DNA of 17,089 bases from Spirochaetaceae bacterium (GTDB lineage Bacteria; Spirochaetota; Spirochaetia; SZUA-6; Bin103): positions 1 through 17,089 of the forward strand of contig JAPPKD010000048.1 of assembly GCA_028820215.1 (NCBI GenBank), in the 5' to 3' direction. This document shows positions 6,729-15,116 of the stretch, one piece after another; position 1 is the stretch's first letter, and each line of letters opens with the position of its first letter. Position numbers and translations under genes: made by a program. The notes beneath the pieces were generated by a model that had not been told where the DNA came from, made no database searches, and saw only the letters and a list, made by a program, of their open reading frames with translations.

Positions 6729-7800
6729 CCGAGTCAGCTCTCCCGATTCCGCTGATCGACCTGTCCGGAGAGTCCGAGCGGCACGTGATCGTCGCCGCCG
6801 GCACCGCCGAGACGTACTACTGCAGCCCCACCACCGTGCTGATGCCGGACGGCAGGACCATCTTCTGCGCCTTCAGCTACGAGCACGGCGGCCGCTGTGG
6901 GCCGTTGAAGAAGAGCGCCGACGGTGGCCTGACCTGGAGCGGGCTGCTGCCCGTCCCCGACAACTGGGGTACGGTCCAGAACTGCCCGACCATCTACCGG
7001 CTCGCCGATCCGCAGGGGACGGCCCGCCTGCTGGTGTTCGCCGGGCGCACTCCGACGACGACGGCAGCACCTGGACGCCGATGGCCTCCAACGGGCTGGA
7101 GTGCGTGATGCCGTTCTGCTCCATCCTCCCGATCGACGGCGGAGCGCGCCTGCTGGGCATCACCAACATCCGCCGCGACGAAGACCCGAACAACCGCAAG
7201 CCGATGACCCCGAGCGGCCACGTCGGCAACCGCATCGCGCAAAGCATCTCCGAAGACGGCGGGCTGACCTGGAGCCGCTGGCGCATCACCCTGGACTGCC
7301 CGCCGCGCATCCCCGGCGAGCCGGAGCTGATCCGCTCGCCGGACGGGCGCCAGCTCCTCTGCCTGCTGCGCGACAACACCGGCCGCTGGGAGTACACCAG
7401 CCGGTCGCTGTTCATCACCTCCGACGACGAAGGCAAGACCTGGTCGGAGCCGCGCGAGCTGCCGCTGGGACTCACCGGCGACCGCCACCGGCACCGTGTC
7501 TCCCGCGACGGACGCCTGCTGGTGACGATGCGCAACACGGCGCCCGGCTGCCCGGAGCGCGGCGACCTCACGCTCTGGGTCGGCACCTACGACGACATCC
7601 TGGCCGGACGCGAAGGGCAGTACCGCGTACGCCTGTTGACCAGCCACGCCGGCTTCGACGGCTCCTACTCCTCGATCGAGCTGCTGCCCGACGACACCTT
7701 CGTGGTCGCCACCTACGTCAAGTACCGGCCCGGGCCTGAGCGGCAGTCGATCGTCAGCGTCCGCATCAAGCTCCCGGAGCTTGATGCTCACGTGACGTGA
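6725..7800 (+). pseudogene. Sialidase-like BNR/Asp-box protein, frameshifted
   Basis: The gene starts at ATG 6725, overlapping the oxygenase stop by four bases. It reads cleanly to about 7046, where the frame changes; the rest continues to the TGA at 7800. The two pieces are in view as 6725 to about 7046 (ending LVFAGR) and about 7048 onward (HSDDDGSTWTPM). Restoring one missing base in the CCGGGCGC stretch gives a 358-residue protein. It then has four Asp boxes: SADGGLTW (64-71), SDDDGSTW at the break, SEDGGLTW, and SDDEGKTW. These repeats mark a six-bladed beta-propeller of the sialidase superfamily. There is no signal peptide, so it would be cytoplasmic. True sialidase activity is not shown: I cannot place the arginine triad with confidence. 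The break could be real decay or a sequencing error, since both halves keep family-like sequence. Confidence 0.82.
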
Positions 7801-7859
7801 CGACCGCGCCGCTCCTCCGCCACCTACTGTCTTGACCCACTGCCGGAACCTGCTGCCCG

Positions 7860-9506
7860 TCAGTCTATGACCCACCTCCCGTCCGTCGTCACGATGCAGA
7901 AATCCGCAGCGCCGATCACGTCTCTGTCGTGCGTGGCAGCAATGATCGCACGCTTCGTATTCTTCCGGAAACCGGATATCAAGTCGCGTGCCGTCTGCCC
8001 GTCCAGGCCCGAGGTCGGCTCGTCAAGAATCGTCAGCGGGCACTCACGGATCAACGCACGGGCGCATGCCACTCGTGTGATCTGGCCACCGGACAACCCC
8101 CGACCACCCGGCTCCACCTGGGTGTGCACACCTTCTGGCCAGTCCCGCAGCTCGCTCATGACGCGAGCGGTCCTCAACGAAGCAGTGATTCTTTCAAGGT
8201 CCGTGTTATGTCCCAACGCGACATTATCGGCAACGCTCATACTCAGAAGTCTCGGCGACTGTGGCTTGAACGCGCAGAGCGGTGGGCGAAGGGATCCCGG
8301 CGCGATTCGCTCCCCGTCCCAAAGCACGTGTCCGCCGGACAACGGTATCAATCCCAGGATCGCCTCCAGAAGACCGGTCTTGCCAGAGCCAGGGCCACCG
8401 ACCACTGCCACGAGCTGGCCCGCCGAAATCACGCAGGAAAGCGGACCGGCCGGCGCTCCATCGCGGCCGACCCACCGGAGGTCCACCAGCGAAAGGTGAG
8501 CGAATTGCGGCACCTCCCGATTTGATGGTTCCTCCTGGTCGGTGGGCGGGGAATCGAATGAAACCGCCGTTCGATCGCGCAGCAGGCGGTCGCTCGTATT
8601 GTCAGTCAGTCGTTGATACGAAACGAGTGCTCTCTGACGGAGCCCGAGCGTACGCGCCACGCGCGTGCCAGCGAGTTGGATGTACGGGACATAAGCGAGC
8701 GCCAGAATCAGGTCCGAAACCCCCATCGCTCCACGGTGTATGAGCGTCGCCGCCAGGCCCAGCAGCAACGCGGCACCTACCGCCATGGCCACCGGGCCGC
8801 TCGCCGACAGCGTCTCCATGGCACTGTTTTCGCGTCGTTCCGCGGCCAGCCGCGCGCTGCTGAGACTCTCAAGCCGTCCCACGAGCCGTTGCTCGATACC
8901 GGCAATTTTGATGCTCTCCAGGGACGCCATCACTCCACTGACGAATTCGAGCACCCGCGTGGTATGCGCCCGACCGACACGTACTCGCGCGCGCAGCGAT
9001 CGACCGAGTCCCGATGCCGTGAACGCCCCGCCCAATACCGGTATACCGATCGCCAAGAGCAACAGCGGATGGACAAGAGCCACGAGCGCCGACGCACTGA
9101 TGGCGAACAAGACCAGCGTGGTCACTCGAATGACATCGATTACATAGTCCACGATAGCCTCTGTATCGTCGCGAAACAGGGTGTGAGAGGCACCGCTGGT
9201 TGTCCTTTCCTTGCCGTCGATGGCCGCCTCCACCAGACGCACACGGAGAATGCTGCCAAACGCGTGACGCGCTCGTGCCTCGATCGGAACCATCGCCAAC
9301 GCGACCAGGAACCGCATGATCGCAATCCCCGCGAGTCCCGCGCAGGTGAAGAGGATCGGCCCTACCTGCGCCTCGCCCATCATCATCTCGAACAGCCGCT
9401 TCATCAATAATCCGAAAGCGATGTAGCCGACGGCGCTTGGAAGCACGTTGATGAGCAAGCCCAGCACGGGAGGATATGTGCGTATGAGAGACCGTACGCT
9501 AATCAT
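7860..9506 (-). CDS. ABC exporter half-transporter, membrane domain fused to ATPase (canonical signature)
   Basis: This is a 548-residue half-transporter with an N-terminal exporter-type membrane domain (about 1-300) and a C-terminal ATPase. All ATP-site motifs are intact: Walker A GGPGSGKT (370-377), Q-loop Gln415 (FKPQSP), signature LSGGQ (471-475), Walker B LTILDEPTSGLD with Glu496, and switch His526. The linker around 310-335 is acidic and polar. ATG 9506 lies inside the end of the upstream exporter gene, overlapping it by eight bases, with GGAGGA at 9516-9511 as ribosome site. The overlap and the matching architecture indicate a heterodimer with that protein. The role is export of a small molecule, peptide or lipid; no cargo gene or peptidase domain is seen. 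By eye the base composition is less GC-saturated than in the sugar genes, which may reflect a different history. Confidence 0.9.
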   Translation of the reverse strand: MISVRSLIRTYPPVLGLLINVLPSAVGYIAFGLLMKRLFEMMMGEAQVGPILFTCAGLAGIAIMRFLVALAMVPIEARARHAFGSILRVRLVEAAIDGKERTTSGASHTLFRDDTEAIVDYVIDVIRVTTLVLFAISASALVALVHPLLLLAIGIPVLGGAFTASGLGRSLRARVRVGRAHTTRVLEFVSGVMASLESIKIAGIEQRLVGRLESLSSARLAAERRENSAMETLSASGPVAMAVGAALLLGLAATLIHRGAMGVSDLILALAYVPYIQLAGTRVARTLGLRQRALVSYQRLTDNTSDRLLRDRTAVSFDSPPTDQEEPSNREVPQFAHLSLVDLRWVGRDGAPAGPLSCVISAGQLVAVVGGPGSGKTGLLEAILGLIPLSGGHVLWDGERIAPGSLRPPLCAFKPQSPRLLSMSVADNVALGHNTDLERITASLRTARVMSELRDWPEGVHTQVEPGGRGLSGGQITRVACARALIRECPLTILDEPTSGLDGQTARDLISGFRKNTKRAIIAATHDRDVIGAADFCIVTTDGRWVID

Positions 9507-11254
9507 CCCGTCCTCCCGCGTCGGAGTCCATGAAGCGCGCGAAATACGAGGTTCGATCGCGCATGAGCTGACTCGGCGGCCCGAATTGCGTAACCGCTCC
9601 TCCTTCCAGAACCAGTATCAAGTCAGCATCCTTGAGCGTCCTCCGCTTGTGCGAAACTATGATGCTGGTCCGGCCGGATAGCATTCGGTCAAGCGCCCTG
9701 CCAACCAGCTCCTCGGTGTCGGCATCGAGCATGTTTGCCGGCTCGTCGAGCAAGACGATCCCGGAGTCATTGAAGTACAGGCGCATCAACAGCAGTACCT
9801 GGATCTCTCCCGGAGACAGTGATTCGATCCGGACCCCGAGCGTGGCATCAAGACGGCTGGAGAGTCGGTCGACGAATCGGGTAATCCCAAGGTCATCGCA
9901 CGCCGCCGTTACATCGGCATCGCTGATACTGCGCATTGCGAAGAGTTCCACGTTCTCTCGAATCGTGCCTGGCAGCACGTTGTGACTCTGCACGACGCCG
10001 GAAACTGCGGCGCGCAACGACTGCAAGCGAAGCACTCTCAGATCGGTGCCGCCCAAGCGGACAGCCCCTTCTGCAGGGTCTATCAGGCGTGCCGCCAGGC
10101 GCAGTAACGTGGACTTTCCCCCGCCACTGGGGCCGACGACGCCAAAGCCTCATGCCTGATTCGAGATGGAACGTGACGTTGCGCAGTGCCGGCACGCCCC
10201 GCCCGTACGAGAAAGTAACCTTCTCGAATGCGATCGGCGCGCTCGCTCCAGGGCGCGCAATGCGGGTGGCACCATCCACGATGGAACGTTGCAGTTGCAG
10301 CAGCTCCAAGAGCCGAGACATCGCGGACGCCGCCCGCTGAAGACTGGTCAGCTCGCCCACCAGACGCTCAATCGGGCTTCGGATCATCCCGACGTAGCGA
10401 AAAAGCGCGTATGCCGTTCCTATGGTGGCAGTGCCGTAGATATACATCATCGCCCCGGTGGCAAGCGCTACGACGTTCAACAGGGCATAGGTAAGCGACC
10501 CGGTCTGCAACAACAGGAGTCCAAGCAGGCGGGCGCGCCTGTCTGCATGGTAATGACGAATCAGACGGCCCCAGAGCCGGCGCACAACATGGTCGCGAGC
10601 GCCGCAGGTTTGAATGTCCACCCTTGCGGTGATGACATCGGTCACGAAACCGAACAGGTGCCCCGCCGACTCTCGCAATGAGCGCTGCAGTGGCACTCCT
10701 TTCTTGCGGACCCATTCGGACAGCACCAACAAGCCGATGGTGGCTGCAAGCAGGCCAATCGCCAGGCGCCAATCGACGATCAACAAAGCGATATGGATGC
10801 CGATCAGAAGCAGAGCTCCCGCTACCAACTCGATCACGAACACGGACAGGAACGCTTGAAACTGGTTCACGTCGCCATCTACGCGTTCTGCCAACTCACC
10901 CGGAGACATGGACTGGAGCGTGAGCAGATCTCGGCTGAGCAGATGGCTGAGGAGGTCAGTCCGCAGCTGATTGGTAGCTCGCCAGGCAACCGTGACCGTC
11001 AGGACCTTTGCGATCACGGTCGTTGCCGAAGCGGCCAACCCCGTCACCAACAGCCAGAGCGCCAATCGGAGGAGGTGCCGCAGGTCAGGGTCCGTCAGGG
11101 CGCTATCGATGAATCGCTGCATGATCATCGGTTGAAGGAGCGTCGTCGTGATTCGTGCAAATACGAGAAGGAGGAGGAGCGCCAGCAGCGCGCGTTGCGG
11201 GGCCAGGTATCGCAACAGCAGGGCGAATACGGTCCGTGGCGGAACTCGGCTCAT
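9499..11254 (-). pseudogene. ABC exporter half-transporter with degenerate signature, frameshifted
   Basis: From ATG 11254 the frame runs through an exporter-type membrane domain and into the ATPase, then is lost. One extra base near 10147, just before Walker A, shifts the frame; removing it restores a 584-residue protein reading MRFGVVGPSGGGKST across the join. The C-terminal part then runs to the stop at 9499. In restored numbering, A-loop Tyr350, Walker A 374-382, Q-loop Gln422 (VVQSHN), Walker B LLDEPANMLD with Glu504, and switch His535 are present. The signature is LSPGE (479-483) instead of LSGGQ, so the composite ATP site using Walker A of the partner at 7860-9506 should be impaired. 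Such asymmetry is common in heterodimeric exporters. TTG 11296 is an alternative start. All motifs on both sides of the break are conserved, so a very recent mutation or an assembly indel is likely. Confidence 0.82.
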
Positions 11255-11255
11255 C

Positions 11256-11301
11256 AGTCGGAGCCCCGGGTGAGGGAGCTGCGCGGCAAGGCGCAAGCCA
11301 T
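11256..11301 (-). other. 15-codon reading frame bridging GH3 stop and exporter start
   Basis: On the minus strand an ATG at 11301 begins two bases after the GH3 TAG and encodes MACALPRSSLTRGSD. Its TGA shares its last base with the exporter ATG at 11254 (TGATG). AAGGG lies five bases before the small ORF's ATG. The layout would allow ribosomes finishing GH3 to pass to the exporter by re-initiation. There is no evidence that the peptide itself matters, and a chance origin is quite possible. Confidence 0.25.
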
Positions 11302-11303
11302 CC

Positions 11304-13643
11304 CTACCCTTCCCGCACCGTCAGCGTGGCGGTGAGCAGGTCGTTCTCGGCGTCGCGGCCGATGATCACCGTGAAGTCTCCGGGCTCGACGATCCATTCA
11401 CCGTCGGGTCCGTGGAAGGACAGCTCGTGGGGGCCGAGCGGCATGCGTGCCGTGGCGGTCTCGCCCGGGGCCAGGCTCAGTCGCTGGAAGCCGCGCAGCA
11501 GCCGGTACGGCCGCGCGACCGAGCTCACCTCGTCGCGGATGTAGAGCTGCACGACTTCGTCGCCGGCGACCTCGCCGGCATTGGTGACGTCCACGGACAC
11601 CGTCGCCGTCCCGTCCGGCGGGATGACGGCCGGCTCGACGCGCAGGTTCGCGTACTCGAACCGGGTGTAGCTCAGCCCGTGGCCGAACGGATAGCGCGGC
11701 CCGGTCGGCAGGTCGACGTAGGGGTGCCGTCCCGCGCGGATCCAGCGGTAGTAGTGCACGGGGACCTGCCCCACGTGGCGCGGCACCGACACGGTGACCC
11801 GTCCGCCCGGGTTGTGGAGGCCGTAGAGCACCTCCGCCACCGCCGTGCCGCCCGCCTCGCCGGGGTAGCCGGCGTCGACGATCGCGGCGGCGTGCTCGGC
11901 GATCCACTCGATGGTCAGGGTCCGGCCGTGCACGAGCACCACCACCAGCGGCACCCCGGTCTCATGCAGCGCTTCCAGCAACTCCTGCTGCAGGCCCAGC
12001 AGGTCGAGCGTCGCGCGGTCGGAGCTCTCCCCGCAGTCGGACTCCGAGGTGCGGCGGCCGCTCCACACGCCGTCCTCCTGCACGTGCTCGGCCGCGCTGG
12101 AGCCGCCCACGACCGCGACCACCACGTCGGCGTCGCGCGCGGTCTCCACGGCCTCCGCCAATCCCGACCGGTCGAGCGAGCGGATGCCGCAGCCCCGCGC
12201 GTAACGGACGCGCGTGCCGGACGGAGCCAGCCGTTCCAGTCCCTGCAGGATGGTCGTGACCGTCTCCGGCGGGTGCGGTGGGCAGAGGTCGCCGAGCTGC
12301 ACCATCTCGTCGTGGGCGTTGGGGCCGACCACGGCGACGGTCCGCGCCCCTTCGCCGAGCGGCAGCGTGCCGCGGTCGTTCTTGAGCAGCACGATGCCGG
12401 CGCGCGCCGTCTCGTGCGCCAGCTCCAGGTGGGCAGGCGTGCGCGACGCCGACGCCGCAAGGGAGCGGTCGACCGACGGATCGTCGAACAGCCCGAGCCG
12501 GAACTTGACGCGCAGCACGCGGCGCACGGCCCGGTCGATGTCCTCCTGCTCGATGAGCCCGGCGTCGAGCGCCTCCGGCAGCACGCTGTACATCGCCGTG
12601 CTCCCGTCGCCGTCGTCCCGTTCGTCCATGACGCCGTCGGGCGAGGCCTGGTCGGTGCCGGCGCGCAGCGCCAGGGCCGCGGCCTGGACCCGGTCGCCGG
12701 CAACCCGGCACTGGATGATGAAGCGCACCGCCCAGGAGTCGGTCATGGTGAAGCCGTCGAAACCCCACCGCTCGCGGAGCAGCTCGGTGAGCAGGTGGCG
12801 GCTGGCCGCCGCCGGCACCCGGTCGTAAGTGGCGAACTCGACCATGATCGCCTGCGCGCCGGCGCGCACGGCTTCGCGCCACGGCCACAGCGACACCTCC
12901 TCCATGTCGTGAGCGCCGCGGCTGGTGTCGGAGAAGTCCAGTCCGCCGTCGAAGTCGCCGGCGCCCGGGTAGCAGCGCAGCAGCGCCGCCATGGTGCGGT
13001 CCGAGCGCAGGTCGTCACCCTGCAGACCGCGGACGAAATGAACGCCGCCCAGCTCGCCGACCAGGTACGGGTCCTCGCCGTAGTTCTCCTCGCTGCGGCC
13101 CAGGCGCGGGTCGCGGATCACGTCCAGGTCGGGCGCGAAGTTCAAGGTCTCGCCCCGGCTGCGCGACTCGGCGGCGATGGCAGCGGCGACGCGTCGGTTC
13201 AGGTCGCGGTCCCAGGTGCAGCCCATGTTGCGCACCGCCGGGAAGATGGTGGCCTGCATGCCCTCGTGACAGCGGCTGTTGTCGTTGCCGATCGTCACCG
13301 GGATGCCCAGCCGCGTGTGCTCGCGCACGAAGCGGTGTATCTGGTTGACCAGGTCGGCGCATTCCTCCGGGCTGAGCGCGGCCTCCGGATCGATGCCGAT
13401 GAACGGGTCGGCGCGCAGCAGCAGGCCGATGTTGCCCACAGGCGGGTCCGAGAGGAGCCCGATCAGGCTGTCGCCCATCTCCACGCCGCGCTCGGTCCGC
13501 CGGTAGAGCCTGTCCGGCCTGCCGATGTCGGCGCGAAGCTGCATCACCTTTTCTTCCAGCGTCATGCGCTGCAGGAGGTCGGAAACCCGCTCCTCGACGG
13601 GACGCGCCGCATCTCGGTACGGCGCGGATTGCAATTCATCCAT
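11304..13643 (-). CDS. Glycoside hydrolase family 3 protein (beta-glucosidase-like)
   Basis: This 779-residue enzyme has the full three-part GH3 layout: catalytic barrel (about 20-390), GH3 C-terminal alpha/beta domain (about 410-640) and a fibronectin-III-like domain (from about 665). Family marks include MTLEEKVMQL, LNFAPDLDVIRDPRLGRSEENYGEDP, GIVLLKNDRGTLPL and YPFGHGLSYTRFEY. The likely nucleophile is Asp302 in GFTMTDSW, and the likely acid/base is Glu539 in CGESSDR. The usual Lys-His pair that holds the sugar (KHF-G) is replaced by RCYPGAGD at about 223-230, so substrate choice may differ from ordinary beta-glucosidases. There is no signal peptide, so it probably acts in the cytoplasm on imported oligosaccharides. 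ATG 13643 has no strong Shine-Dalgarno. It is divergent from the gene at 13699 and upstream of the exporter pair on the same strand. Confidence 0.92.
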   Translation of the reverse strand: MDELQSAPYRDAARPVEERVSDLLQRMTLEEKVMQLRADIGRPDRLYRRTERGVEMGDSLIGLLSDPPVGNIGLLLRADPFIGIDPEAALSPEECADLVNQIHRFVREHTRLGIPVTIGNDNSRCHEGMQATIFPAVRNMGCTWDRDLNRRVAAAIAAESRSRGETLNFAPDLDVIRDPRLGRSEENYGEDPYLVGELGGVHFVRGLQGDDLRSDRTMAALLRCYPGAGDFDGGLDFSDTSRGAHDMEEVSLWPWREAVRAGAQAIMVEFATYDRVPAAASRHLLTELLRERWGFDGFTMTDSWAVRFIIQCRVAGDRVQAAALALRAGTDQASPDGVMDERDDGDGSTAMYSVLPEALDAGLIEQEDIDRAVRRVLRVKFRLGLFDDPSVDRSLAASASRTPAHLELAHETARAGIVLLKNDRGTLPLGEGARTVAVVGPNAHDEMVQLGDLCPPHPPETVTTILQGLERLAPSGTRVRYARGCGIRSLDRSGLAEAVETARDADVVVAVVGGSSAAEHVQEDGVWSGRRTSESDCGESSDRATLDLLGLQQELLEALHETGVPLVVVLVHGRTLTIEWIAEHAAAIVDAGYPGEAGGTAVAEVLYGLHNPGGRVTVSVPRHVGQVPVHYYRWIRAGRHPYVDLPTGPRYPFGHGLSYTRFEYANLRVEPAVIPPDGTATVSVDVTNAGEVAGDEVVQLYIRDEVSSVARPYRLLRGFQRLSLAPGETATARMPLGPHELSFHGPDGEWIVEPGDFTVIIGRDAENDLLTATLTVREG

Positions 13644-13698
13644 GCGGCGATCATAAATCGATCACGGCTCGCGGATCGCGCGGCGAAGGAGGACACCG
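13644..13698. promoter_or_regulatory. Short divergent gap between GH3 and propeller-protein genes
   Basis: These 55 bp must hold the 5' signals of both genes unless GH3 is read from further away. AAGGAGG at 13686-13692 is a textbook ribosome site six bases before ATG 13699. The most AT-rich part, CATAAAT at about 13652-13658, could serve as a -10 region, but no matching -35 is clear. I see no long palindrome like the one at 2131-2148. Confidence 0.35.
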
Positions 13699-15111
13699 AT
13701 GAAGCTGCTGTTCATGGATCGCGAGGACGTCTTCAACACCTGGGGGCACGTCCGGTTCCGCCCGGCGGTGCTGGAACGGGTGGCGGAGCTGGAGCCCGAC
13801 CCGACCGTGAGCCCGGACTTCACCGTGCGCTGCTGCGTGCGGCAGGACGACGGCTCCTACGTCGTCTACGCCTGCGACGGCGGCCGCGACCACAAGCCGT
13901 GGCAGATCTACCGCTACCGGACCGAGGACGGCATACACCTGCAAGCGAAGGAGCAGGTGTACCAGAGCGAGCCGGGACGCTGGTCGCAGACGACCACCCT
14001 GAACTACAGCCCGGACGAGGATCTGTTCCTCTGCCTGAAGAACATGAAGGAGGACGACGGCGGCAGCACCTGGGCCTACCTGAGCCGGGACGGCGAGCGC
14101 TGGGACCCCTGCCCCGCCAATCCGATCTACATCGAAGGCGACCGCTGGGGCTGCGTCTGGAGCTCGGCCGTGCAGCGGTTCATCACCTACAACAAGGGCA
14201 TCCAGCGTTACGCGGGCAAGCTGACCCCGGAGCTCCTCTACGGCGGGGTCGGCCTGTCCGAACGCTGGGACGCGCGCCGCGTGGTCACGATCCGCACCAG
14301 CCGCGACGGGTGCCGCTGGGAGCCGGACGATCCCGACTGGTCACGCCGCGGCACACGGGTGGTCGACGGGGTCAAGCGGTTCGGCGGCCCGGCGGTGCCG
14401 CCGGAGTACCAGATCACTCCTGACGACCAGGATCCGCCCGACCTGGAGTTCTACGCCGGCTACGTCTTCGAGTACGAGGGGCGCTACTTCATGAACATGT
14501 TGAACTACGCGCCCAGCCTGCTGCCGGCGGGCTCGCCGGGCGTCGCCCCCGGCGGCCACGGTCCGAACATCGACTCCGAGTGGTGGATCAGCCGCGACGG
14601 GCTGCGCTGGGAGCGTCCGTTCCGCGAAGCCAACACGATCACGGACCGGGTGGCATTCATCCAGCACAACCCGATGGTCGTGGACGGCCGGTTGCTGTTC
14701 CACCAGCGGGACCTGGGACGCGTCACCGGCGAGGGGACGGTGCTGCGCCAGGCCCACGACGTCCTGGGCACGCCGCAGGACCGGCTGACGGGCGTGACCT
14801 CACGGTCGAACGCCGTGTTCGAGACCACGCGGTTCGCCATGCCCGGCGGCCCGCTCAGATTGAACGCGAAAATCCCCGGCGACGGCTACCCCGCAGGCGG
14901 CATCCAGTCCTTCGTCATGGCCGAGCTTATCGACGACTGCGACCGCATCGTCCCCGGCTACGAGCGCCACCGCTGCCGGCTCCTGCCCCCTGCGGATTCG
15001 CTCTCGATCGAGCTCGACTGGCAGGGCAGGAACGGCGCGGAGCTCGCCGGCCGCACGGTGCGCATCCGCTTCTTCCTGCGCGCGGCCGACCTGTTTGCCG
15101 TGACCGGCTGA
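13699..15111 (+). CDS. Predicted beta-propeller glycosidase-like protein with SRDGxRW repeats
   Basis: I do not recognise a named family, but this 470-residue protein looks like a beta-propeller carbohydrate-active enzyme of the GH32/GH43/sialidase-like type. Three near-identical blade motifs occur: SRDGERW (129-135), SRDGCRW (201-207) and SRDGLRW (298-304). A weaker TEDGIHL is at 75-81. They resemble shortened Asp boxes. The C-terminal stretch from about 437 (SIELDWQGRNGAELAGRTVRIRFFL...) is like the beta-sandwich tail that follows the propeller in many such proteins. Trp and acidic residues are frequent; HNPMVVDGRLLFHQRD near 323-338 may line the pocket. There is no signal peptide. ATG 13699 has a strong AAGGAGG. 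Its stop is five bases from the stop of the convergent permease gene. It is divergent from GH3, which suggests a shared role in breaking down an imported glycan; the reaction is unknown. Confidence 0.8.
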   Translation: MKLLFMDREDVFNTWGHVRFRPAVLERVAELEPDPTVSPDFTVRCCVRQDDGSYVVYACDGGRDHKPWQIYRYRTEDGIHLQAKEQVYQSEPGRWSQTTTLNYSPDEDLFLCLKNMKEDDGGSTWAYLSRDGERWDPCPANPIYIEGDRWGCVWSSAVQRFITYNKGIQRYAGKLTPELLYGGVGLSERWDARRVVTIRTSRDGCRWEPDDPDWSRRGTRVVDGVKRFGGPAVPPEYQITPDDQDPPDLEFYAGYVFEYEGRYFMNMLNYAPSLLPAGSPGVAPGGHGPNIDSEWWISRDGLRWERPFREANTITDRVAFIQHNPMVVDGRLLFHQRDLGRVTGEGTVLRQAHDVLGTPQDRLTGVTSRSNAVFETTRFAMPGGPLRLNAKIPGDGYPAGGIQSFVMAELIDDCDRIVPGYERHRCRLLPPADSLSIELDWQGRNGAELAGRTVRIRFFLRAADLFAVTG

Positions 15112-15116
15112 GCGCC

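Noticed and set aside
7801..7859. Terminator between the convergent sialidase-like and exporter genes
   Set aside because: No stem with a T-tract is visible on either strand. There is only a partial GGCAG/CTGCC-type match and a repeated TGACCCAC, which are too weak to call.
8613..9410. Plus-strand frames of up to 265 codons opposite the exporter gene
   Set aside because: They are antisense to an ABC protein with all ATPase motifs intact. The translation is Arg/His/Gln-rich and has no credible ribosome site.
11412..14423. A 1003-codon plus-strand open frame across the GH3 gene and into the next gene
   Set aside because: It is antisense to a well-conserved GH3 gene and then out of frame with the propeller gene. 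Its translation is Arg/Ala/Gly/His-rich without motifs, as expected of a shadow frame in GC-rich DNA.
15112..15116. Bidirectional terminator between the convergent genes at 13699-15111 and 15117-16016
   Set aside because: Only five bases separate the stops, and no hairpin with a T-run is visible around them.
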